A stretch of 64,000 nt of DNA, taken from NCBI RefSeq assembly GCF_032062135.1, contig NC_092864.1, positions 16,877,653 to 16,941,652 on the forward strand, written 5' to 3'. The position numbers and the translations under genes are program-made. The notes under the pieces are model-generated. The model was not told the DNA's origin and did no database searches. It saw only the letters and a list, made by a program, of their open reading frames with translations. Of this stretch, positions 11,801 to 23,600 are shown piece after piece. Positions within the stretch are counted from its first letter, which is position 1, and each line of letters opens with the position of its first letter. The DNA comes from Pyxicephalus adspersus. Lineage: Eukaryota; Chordata; Amphibia; Anura; Pyxicephalidae.

Positions 11801-14573
11801 CTAAAGACAGAACGTCGAGATCCTGTACAGACATACATGAACAATATACATAAAAAAACTGGCATTGTTTATTACTTCCTTACAGCTTGTATTTGTCAAG
11901 ACACCGGGGTCACACTCGAGGTCACCATATAGCGACAGGATCAAAACCCTTTTTTGTTCTCCCTAATCAGGATCACCAAAAAGAGGGCTGTAAGGAAATT
12001 GCATGCGGTCATTCTCTGCCTTGATAACTATACCGTCTTCCTGTCTTTTTGTAGATTGTGGGAGAAGTACTTTGAGATTCAAGCTCGTGTTCCTGCTTCC
12101 AGACCCTCCTTTATCCAGCAACTGCAAACAACAGTATCCTTTTCCTGCTGCTTGACGTAAAAGCCCTTTCGATGGTCCTAGGAGAATAATGCCCTGATTG
12201 TAGTCCGATGGGGCTAACAGATGTACGATCCCACTGACTAGTCTGACATATTGTTGACAGACTTTGCATTTACATGTGATGGAGGTTTTATAGGCCTATA
12301 AATAAGTCTGTGTTCTCATCTGCAGATATTAATTTATGGTAATATTTGCCTGTCTCTCCCCAGGCTGCCAGCGACCGCAGGTTAACAGCTGTAGCCGGCC
12401 CTGATGTGACTGTGCATGTCAATATGTGTTGATGTTTGTTTTCTGGAAAATGATTGAGATGGCTCTATTAGATTTTTAATTAGTTATGTTCTGAGGGGGT
12501 TTAGGCGTTTTAGAACAGTTACTGATACATAAAGGTAATTTACCCTGGGGAGAGCAGAGCAAGAAACAGTTCAAGCAGCGTTCACGTTTAATGAATGGTG
12601 TTTTATTAATAATGCGAGGTGCAGAAGGAGGGATATCCTTGATGCGTGGCCTGCATGTTTAAGCTGGAAACATTTGATGCTTTCATTAGCTGGGCTGCCA
12701 GGGAGGATTATATAGGGAGACTGGAAATAGTATATGTTCTTCAGGTTTAGCCTAAAATTCAATTCTAGCAGTAGAGAATTTCTGAGGGGAACAAGTTTAA
12801 AGTATATATAAACCTTAACTGAGTACCAGTTTTGTTAAAGCTCTGTGTATCATAAACTATTTCTGATTTCAATTTCTTGTATAGTTTTCTATTCATTTAC
12901 TATATATTAGTGTTGCTAAATTCTTGCAGTCCTTTGGCAGCCACTTCCTGTGTACATGCATGGTAGCGATGGCTGCATGGCATTTCTCAGGGTGGCTTTA
13001 CTGATGGTTAAAATGGTCAACCAAGCCTAAGGCACTAAAGCTGAACTTCGGCACAAGCATGTTTAAGACAAGAGGCATATGTATTCCTTGAATCTTGGTG
13101 CCCTTTGTGTGTGCAGGTCTTCGGTGGGCTGTGCAGTTTTTTGATGGAAATGTTTCATTCAGCCTCACATTGTACATTGGCTGCCACTGCTTTCAGATTT
13201 TAATATTGATAATTATGGGAACACTTTTTCCAAAGATCTTCTAAATCATGGAAATGTTTTGTAAGTATTATTTCAATTGACCTTTTACCTGGGGACAACC
13301 ATACCATGTTGAAATTCCCCTCATTGTCTTTATTATTGACAGTGATCATCAGTACAAATATCAGAATATCAGCATAGAGAGCCATAACAACTTGACAAAA
13401 GGTCTAAACCTCCTCTACTCTATCCAAAACTAAGGAAAAATGTTTTTTTCCTGGATATATTTTTAATTAATCCTTTTATATATGATAGAATGATATATAC
13501 AAATGCCCTTTGTGCTGGTTAAACATTTGCACTGGTTCTGTGGAGGGTTTATTGGTTTCTTTTGATTAGCATCATCATAGACAAAGAAATTATGTGCTTC
13601 CATGTAATCCACTGATGATGAGAAACAAGCCTGAAAAGCTCTACGCAGTTTGGAATAATAATACTCTGTTCTAAAAAGCCTCTATTGTCTTGAATGTTGA
13701 GATTTCTCAATACTTCCTACATTCATGCATATGGATATTGTGTTTTCTGTATATTGGAGATGCAGCAAGCAGTATTTTTAATGTACACTTCATACCAAAA
13801 TGTATAAATTTAGCACTAAGTGGCTTTCCAGGGGAACTGTGGTAGCGCACATTAAGTGCATTACTTTGCAGCGATGCCATTTATTGTGAACGATTCTTTT
13901 GCGATGAAGCTTACTACAATGTATGATAACGCATTAGAAAAAATGAAGGAGGCCTGGTTTGTGGTGCATTAGGCATCACATTCATTAACACAACACAACA
14001 CATATTAACATAGTGCAAGTGACCAACCTGGTGTGAACGAGCCTGGAGACATGAGAGCTACTGAACACAATCACCGTTCAGTAAGTACATGGAAATCAGA
14101 GCCTGCTGCTATTATTTATTTATAACCTATACACAGGAACAAGGTTTTTGTACAAATAAAGAGTAATCCTAGACATACTGTGATTTTAACTCAAGGTTAT
14201 TTTCTATTTTTATCAGTCCTTACAATAGCCTGAAAGTACTTAATGTACCATCCACTTGTTCATTAGCTGATCTGAATTGCAACCTTTTTTTATTAATATA
14301 TCTTAACAAAATATTGATCATGAATAAAAAAGTTGTTTTAATTTCAGTACATTGATTAACCAAGTACCCAATTAATTTCCAATTGACAATCTGCCCATTT
14401 TTTAAAAATGTGATTGAAAAATCAAATTGATTTGACAATTTTTGATCGTTGCAATGTTGAAATCTATTTCTTTGAAAATATTGTTTAGCCAAACCAGGAC
14501 AGCTGCAGAGTGAGCCTTTCCCTTACAGATACACAAACACCAAAAAAAATGGATGGGTTCCCACGCACAGCTT

Positions 14574-14621
<48 letters not shown>

Positions 14622-17600
14622 ACTACAGGTGGCCATTTTCACACATTTTACATAGGTATAATCCACTGTTGTCACAGTCAGGAAACCTGTTCTGCGAAAT
14701 TGCACTCCCCTAATGGATACATAAATGTAGAGAGGAAGTGGCTGCCAAGAAGCTTCAGCACTTGGAAGGAAAAAGAAGGATAAAATAACTTGCATTGAAA
14801 TGAAAAGAGCTCCTCTTTAACATCTGGTGAGCTACAGGTTTCTAGCGGCAGATACAGCAAAATAATGTGTTCAATTAAGTTTTCACACTGACAGTTGTCT
14901 TCCTTAATGATCTATCAGTTTATACCGGAAAGCCCCGAGCTAAGCTTATTTGAGATCGAAGAAGAAGCAGCCCGCTTGCAGAGAGCGGTCAAGCGCTTGG
15001 AGGAAAATATAGAAACCGCCAAGACATTGCAAGGATCAGGTGGGAGCTCAGGCTGAGGATGACTGACTCTTCACAACAGCATTTCGATTGCTTAAACAAT
15101 GTAAACTAGAACCTGCAAGCAGCATCAGATCTGTCAGCATTATAAAGAAGTCTATTTTATTTACATGTTGAAGACAACATCCATATTTAATCCCATTTGT
15201 GGCACCTACGGTGCTTTGTGTACTCTGAGTCAGGGGTCGGCAAAGTTTTTTGGCCACTAGGCTATTTATGGGGTGGGTGGAAGCACACTAGGCCGGACCC
15301 ACCCTAATGGCTCTGCCCACCACCAGGCAACACACCCTGAAGTGAAATCTCTCTCCTCCGTATGCATTGCTGAGGAGAGGGATTTACCTTCAGGTAGCTT
15401 TCCCTATTTACCGCAGCGAAAGTATCAACGCCGGCCGTGGTAAATAGGGAAGCAACTGCAAGGGGGCGGCACCGGAGCTCCAGCGGTTCTGGCTCTGGTC
15501 TGGCTCTAGTTCCTAACGCCCCCCTGGCCTATCCGCCAGCATCCCGCAGCTCCGGAGCCAGATCGGCCAGGGGTCGTTAGGCCGGAACGAACTACCAGCT
15601 AGGCCGTATTTGGCCTAAAGGCCAGAGTGTTCCAACCCCTGCTATAAGTGAATGAAGTGCAGTTTTTTTTTTCCTCCTTGGTTCCTTTATATAGGGCTAT
15701 GTACACACTAGATTCTCATCACCCAAGACAACCACATATGATTGTTTTGGGTGATGAAAATCTATTGTTGGTATGGGTGTTCCGCAACACCATTGATGTC
15801 ATTGTTGGTGTTAGTGTTGGATCAATACCAACCGATGTTCTTGGTAATGGGATTGATGTCCCACAGCTAGGCACGCCTCCTCCCCTCTTCATTCACCAGT
15901 AGAATAATTGTTGCCATCTTTTATTTTGTTTGGCTACTTGCTAACCTCAGGGTAAGTACATAATTGACAAATTTACATGTCTGGTGTTGGGCCCCCATCT
16001 TAAGGACTGCCAAAGGAGTCAAGGGATTTTTAGATTTCAAGCTTAAGCTTTGTAGACTTTCCTTTGTATGGTAACTAGAAACTTCTTTTCTTTCTGCTTC
16101 TTGCATCACCAATCATAATATAACTTTCAATGCAGGATTGGTAAAAAAAAAAAAAAAAAAAGTACTGTTTTATCCATGTAGAACCTATTTCACCAAAGAT
16201 CAATCAACTCCTAAACAAGGCTGGGAATACCTTGGACTTAAACTTCAATCTGGAAGAGGCATTGAGCCAGATACAGGAAATGAGGGTCATGGGAAAATGC
16301 TGGTTACACTCTGAAAACCATACAATGGCAATTCTAGAAATTCATGGTGAGGACTGAAATCAAAAAGTCATTTTGTAACTGCACGACGTGACAGAACTGA
16401 CTTAAGTAGCAATAATTAATATTGATTATTTTAACAAAGCTGGCATTCCTTTTAAATGTTCCTTTCTCAGGGACCTGCAGAGCAGCTTATTATGTGAGGA
16501 AATGGGCTTTGCCCATAACAGAATATTTGGAATATGTTATTTCTCGTTTCTTTCTGTATTTTTCATCCCTCTCGGCATGTGTCACTGTGACCGCCGCTTG
16601 GCTGATTTTTAGAAGTTCGCTTTTTATTCTCAAGTGTGCGACAGATTCATTTTGTGCTGTGGCATTAGAGAAATGGCGTGACTCACGCTGCTCGTCCCAC
16701 CTCAATTGTAGCCTGCTGAGGTTCCATCAGGTTCTATCAGACACGAAGCATACAGCATGTACTTAACCCTCTAAACGCTGTCCAGACAGCAGATGCCTGA
16801 AATTTCCTATATACTCATGTATTGTTGCCCTGAAGCTATGCAAAATAAATTTGAATTTAATGCGACATGCTTTAGTTATTATTGCATTAAGGATTTATTT
16901 GTTAGGATGTTTTTATTTTTTCACACATCAATAAAATTGGGAAAATAAGCCTTTAAAAGCATAAAGGGAGCACTGGCTGCTCAATGCATTCTTTTTTTTT
17001 TGCTTTAACTATTCCTTTTATTGGTAATTTTGGTACTCATTTTCTTGTCTGTTTTAATTTAAGGGAATAGAGCCCAACTCTGAGGTTCCTCCCTAGGCAG
17101 TATAAAACTATTACCTAAACACTGCAGTCAGTTAGTAACATTAATATGCAGCACTCTTATCTGCAGTCATATACCAGGAGTGCAAGGTGCTAGGTAGTGC
17201 TACTTATGGGGCAAATCCACAAGGCTCTTTAGTTACAATATATCCTTAGGCATCTGCACTGAAATTGATTTTACGGCATGTTACCCCAACACATAGATCT
17301 AAATGAGCTATAAAAATATTTTGTCTGGTTGCATGTGATACAAGAGTATATGTAGGAATGAATAAAAACTTGCTTTGTAGCTAAAGATATATTTCAGCTT
17401 TATTTATTTATCATTTTATTGTCCAAGAACAATTCAGGGGTATCTTTCTACAGAATCATCTACAGGACATATATTGTATTAAACTTTTTAACATTTGTGG
17501 AGGGTCATAGTTTGCAGACAGATCCAAAACTGACATTTCTCTGATCTCTAAAGGTCCGTCTCACTGGCAACATCAACGTACGCTGCTGATGCTGGAAGCG

Positions 17601-20600
17601 ATGCAAGATGAAGTAACCAAATCTCATTGTGAGCTGCAGAAACTTGAGCTGGGTAAGTAATGGGTCTTGTTATCAAGCCAGACATTCTGTCCTATCTTGG
17701 TGCGCAATCGGTCTCTTCACCAACCTATTACATTGCTATCCATCATCTGGAAGACCAGAGGTTACCATCTGCTTCATAAATACAGAGTGGTAAAAAGCCA
17801 ATTTATCTAGAAATGTGAACTGAAAATTACAGTCCAATATGTAACAGGTCTTGAAAAAATCGCTTTAGATATTTAATGGTAACTGTGAAGGGACCACTAA
17901 AAGCTGTTATTAGATGAAGATGCATCTGGTAACAAACAAGGGTTTAGTTTCTATTTTCTTTAATTATTTTGATCAGGGCTCAGAAATAAAAGTTTCAATA
18001 ATATTTCTTTTTTTAGTCTATTTATGTTGTAAAAAGCCTATGCTGTGCTAGAATTTTTCAGAAAAGAACCATTTCTCCCTGTGTAGAACCAGTGGCCTCT
18101 CTCTGCAGAGGTCTGACTTATATATGGTATATAATAGAAGCACTCCATTTGTAAATTTCACATTAAAAAGTCGTATTTACACTTGTCAGAACCACCTCCT
18201 TTCACAGGCAAATAAAAACCTCTTTTCAGGGCTGCATACCTTTATTCCTAATTTTATTTGTAAGTAAATAGTTACTAGTGGCCTTGGTTAGAACCCTAGT
18301 AATCATTGTGTTGGACTAGACTTGGAATAGCTATTGATATGGCATGTCATGGAAAAACAGAGGAGACCGAGGTAAATTTCTAAGGTGGAAACCGATTATT
18401 TCAAAAAGCTAATCTGAACTATTGATCCCTATAGCTGGAAATCAGTTAAACCTCAGGTTATATTTGGAGTATAGTCCACTTTAATGCCTTGAATTTATCA
18501 AATTAAGTGTAAGTTCAGCAGCCTGTACACTTCGAGTCAAGTCCTACTCAGTAGAGCATTGGTCCCCTACTTTTTGAGGCTGGCAGACCACTAAATGCAA
18601 GGACTCTGAACAGCACATGCGCGTGATCTGTTTGTGTCCAGAGCCACTGCCCTCAGCCTGCGATGTCTCAGAGAGATGTGGTCCGCGGCTTTGGCCAGTG
18701 TGCCCCCCTCCCCCAGCGTGGTCCTTTTCCTGACTCCACTGTTGGGTCCACTGGTCAGTAGAGTACATGCCAGACCTGTGTAGAGAGACCACTGCTTTCC
18801 CACAGAGAGCAACTATCCTTCTCTGTATCATGCTTGCAAAGGACAGACTCTTCTCAGTCTGGGTCTGGTTTTAAAGAGTTAAAAACGAGACTTAAAAGAG
18901 TTATAAAACGTTGAAAACAACTTCGAACCCATGTTACTTTATGTGAAATAGATTTAACTTATTTAAAATAAAAACTCATTTGAGCTTTAAATCAGAACTA
19001 AAATTCCACTTTAGAATGCACGATCAGGCAGGTCATTGTTACAGAAAGGGACAGGCGTTGTCCTTTCTGCAATATTCCCTCCTAATTGCCTTATCACTCC
19101 AGGAAACTGTTGAAAAGCTGAGCTGGGCTTAGCTTTGGTTGCCATGATATTGGCAATCCCGGCATCCCCTACGCCTGCTGAAAATTAATGAACTTCTGCG
19201 CACCTGGGGAGGAGTTACGTCATCCCGGTCCTGCCAAGCAAGGTGGCCAAGGAAGAAGATGGCAATGCCCTGTGATGGGACGGGGACAGGTGAGTATCAT
19301 GCATTTAAATCCAGTATGCTAGGCCCTCCCATCCCTGTTTTATGTTCACCTGACCCCAATACAGTGAGATATTGCTGGTTGGATCACACAGTTGTTTGTT
19401 AAACTCCTTTCTACCAAGCCGATGCATTTATACTACTCTCCATAGAATTGAGAGCACTGGCACAGGCTGAGCCACTAAATATTGACAAGTGTGCAGTCTA
19501 ATGGATGATATCACGCTGGATCAGACGCAGGTGATTGTGAGGTTAGAGACTACAGTTACAATTGAGCAGTTACACTTTCAATCATACATTTTATGCAGCA
19601 GGTTGGCATTGGTTCTCCAAGGAAAATCATTGAAAAGAACATCTGCTGTATTACCTAGCTCCCTGGCACTGGCTAATCATGCTGCATCATAAAATGAAAA
19701 TCAATAGTACGTCAGCTGTTGTCCCTCTCATGATTTTAAACAAACCACTAATTAAATAAAAGATTGGTAAGTTTCCTTCCACATAACACTTTACTTATTA
19801 TCCTTAAAGCAGACCTGAGCTCAAAAAGTGAAGATTTGCTGTGTTAATTTTGCTTAGGCTGTACCTTTTTTTTCCTGAAAAATAACTGAAGCTCCTGTTA
19901 TGTGCAGGTTCCTAGGCACAGCTTCACAGCTATGATATGTCTCTTGCCAAAAAGTATTTTTACTCTAAACTCCTCGGGGCAGAAAATAAAAGAAAACAAT
20001 GTAATCCATTTATGTATTACAAATCATGAAATATATCTGTACTGTACAATGGTAACTGAAGATGTCTTGCTATCAGCATCCTGTAATCTCGGTACAGGAG
20101 CATTCAGACTGGGAGGGATAACATTTTAAGCTAGCCAGACTGTTCTGTACACAGCACTATCAATTTATGACTGGGTGATTGCAGAAAGAATTGGAGGACA
20201 AGATATTTGCTTTTTGGTACTGCTTCTTTTTCACCTTCCAGTTAACAAGCTTGAGGAGTCAGATTAACAAACTGGAATCAGATTGGTTGTTCCGGTTTCA
20301 TTTTCCTCTTCCATATCTGTAAACTATGCTTGTCTTTTACATTTACGCACCAAGTAATTAGCATAATGTAGGGACAATGTTACACAGTGAGCTGTAGTTA
20401 CCAGTTAGAAATGGCCATTCATCTTGAGTGGGGGGATTTATTAAAGTGCCATGGTAATAGGTACACAATGCCATGTACCCTACTGATGAAAATGTCTGAA
20501 GGAACAAGCTATTCTTTTTGACCTAAGAGCCAGTACCTTTTGTTCTCTCCTATAGTATACTTGGAACTTTAAAATTTAGGAACTATAAATGCTGACTTTT

Positions 20601-23600
20601 ATTTAAAGGTGCGGAGTACATCCTGATCTCTCTGTTTAGGTGGGTCATGTGGATGCATAGCTGTGTCTTGCCTAATTCTGTTTATACATTGTATATACAT
20701 TTCTTATTCCTTTTTTTTTTTTTACTTGTTTAGTTGCTGAGCAGTACAATAAATGGTGTGAAAAGCTTTCTATTAACACTGATTGCTCGGAGGTGATGGA
20801 CTGTCCCTTTCAGTTCTGCACAATGCCTTCCGAACTCATATACAGCAATCCAGAGGAACTTCGTGAACTGACTACCACATATCTCCGTGTGCGGGAACTA
20901 CAACAAAAGATTTACTTACACAAGGTAAATAGGGACATTTGGCAGAATAGAGAAACATACCTGCTGTTTTTACTGTCCTCATCAAGGATTACTAATACCA
21001 TTTTTTCCCTCTTTGTTTGTCTTACCTGTTTCTGTCATTTTTTTCTTTTATGCCACATTTTAATAAATCTATACTTCAGGCATAGGTAAAATAAAACAAA
21101 TATTGCATTTTTGTATTATTAAGGAAGCATACACACATTTAAGTTTGATTTTATCCCCTTAAAATCCTCTATATAGTCAATCTCAAACTGAAGAAGGGGG
21201 CTGCACGAAACACCAATCAGGTGCACTGCATCCATATCTTTCTGACAGGAGGAGAGAACAATCTGCCCAGCTTATTTATGTGCTACTAGTCATTTACTAT
21301 CCAATCACAGAATGGGGGCAGAGCAATGACCAAGCTCTATTGCTTAACTCCAAGCAATGAAACATAGGGTCAGCTGTTTTGTTGTGATGTTTGGAAGTGT
21401 TGAATGACAGGGCATACATTTAAATCTATTGACAGGTAGAAACGTTCACTTATATGTACTTCAATATTTATTTTATGCAAGTTCAGGTTAAAAAAAAAAA
21501 AAGTAGCTCATCCTGTCCTGGAGACACAGCAGGAAGTCAGAGGCGATATCCTCAATGTGGAGGGAAATGTTCTTTCTACAGCTTATACTGGATCAGGTGG
21601 TCACTTTGGAATAATTTCCCCCACCTCAAGTTCTGGTCACATTTGTAAATTATATGCTTTTATCACTCCATTCATCATCTAATTTACAAATTACAGCCTT
21701 TTTTTTATTTTGGTGGGACATGACATTTCTGACTCTAGTTTATATGTCCCCATAGAGGAGATTGTTTTCTGTCAGATTTTACATTCTCTCTGTGTTCCAT
21801 TGTACTACATGACACCTCATTATCTCTACAGGAAATAAAGGGAATTTATTTCCGGATACACATCAAGAATGTGCTCAGGCTCTTACCCTTTCTTACTATT
21901 TCATCATTCTCTGTCTCTTTTGGTTTCCATGTACCTGGAAGGCTTTTAATAATTTTATGTTCTGTTCAGCACATGTTAAAATTTCAGAAACTGGGAAGAT
22001 TATCAATGTGGAAATCTTCAAAAGCATTTGCATTTTTGAGCACAGCATTAAAAAGTTCAGGAAGTAGAAGAAAGGTGCAGGGTTTGGGATCTGTTAAACC
22101 AGTAGTTGTTTTACTTAGGTCCTAGGCAGTGTATTGGGAATTATTCTCCTATTGCAACTCTCCCAAGAGTGGTGTGTAAGGGTTGTCTCTTTACTTGTGT
22201 AGAAACTTGAGTATGCAAGGAAGCAAGTCCAGTTTAAATAATCTTCAGACTTTTATGTCATATACATTTTCTGGTTTTGTGGGTTCAAGGGGTTCCTTTT
22301 TGCTAGGGGATTGGTTTTGTTAAGCAAAGTGTAGACAACTACAGTCTCTCCAGGTTTCAGTTCCTCAGATCATACTAATAATCACTTAGAATCATTCGAA
22401 TGTTATCAATTTAGGAGTACCAAGCCCTGGTGAATTGAAACTGTTTGTACCCCCGAAGTATGTTAATGTTTTATGATATAGAAGTCTGAACAAATTCTGA
22501 ATCTGGACTAGATTCTTCTTCAGATGCTCTTCACTGTGCACCCAGCAACAAAAAGGTGACAAAGGTTTCAACCTTTTCTTCCCACTAAACTAAACTCTTA
22601 CATAGAATTACCTCACTATTATAAGGCGGCAGTGCGGTCCCTCCCTTTTACTAATATATTGCTACTAGTGATTCTAAGAGGCTGCAGGAGGCTGTTTCAC
22701 ATTACACAAGCATGGTCCATTGCTGCCACCATTAGGAATCCTGCCCTAGGAAATGCCATGCAGCCGTCACAGGAGCACATGTCGTCAGTAAAATGCAGTG
22801 GGTGATCAGCAGCACCAAAATGAAAAAAAGTTTTGGGAAAAGGTATTTTTTGAAAAATAGAATAAGGCAATTATATTTTAAATACAGTATTTAGAAAACT
22901 TTATAAATGTTCTACAATTTCATCATCGGAGGGTTAAAACATTTTTTTTTTTCTTAAACCCAAGACAATGGACGAGCTTGATTTTACCAGAGCAATCATT
23001 TGCTTTGCCATGTGTTTCCCTGCCCTTTACTAGACCCGTCAATGCTGCTTTGGCACTTTAACATCTTCATGTTTGGAAATTAACATGCATTTTTAATGCA
23101 TTGAGTAAAAATGTAATGCAGCTGGGCTCTTTCAAAGTGCATTCATTATACATGCATTTCTTTCTGTAGGTGCATAGAAAATAAAGACATGGGACTTGAT
23201 TACTGCATTGTTTTAAACACATAAAACATTTTTGTGTTTTTCATGTATTTCCAAAGTCTGTAATGTAGCAAGCATTTTTTGACCAGAACCAGTAAGCAAG
23301 ATTAGGCAATGTGAAGTGCTTTACAAAACTGTGATTTTGCATTTTTATCACACATAAAATCCAAAGGTGTGAAAGGGCCTTAAGTCTCCAGCGAGCATCT
23401 GTATGAGGTCATGTTAATTACACTTTCTGTGAACTGTGACTACAGATCTGTATCCCTTCCTCATCATCCCCACGGTATCCACTCATGTATTCTCTCACCA
23501 TAGTTACATAGCAGTTTAAATGTCTAAATATTTGAAGTTACGTGGTCAGCTTAGTACAATACGTGCAGAGTTAATGAGAATTTCACCCACATCCACCCAC

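Noticed and set aside
16422..16766. 114-codon frame in a TEDC2 intron as a separate gene
   Set aside because: No family match and no initiation or splice context; listed only as a conserved-looking block.
18544..18831. 95- and 73-codon minus-strand frames
   Set aside because: They lie mostly within the hAT MITE at 18557-18754 and have no coding signature.
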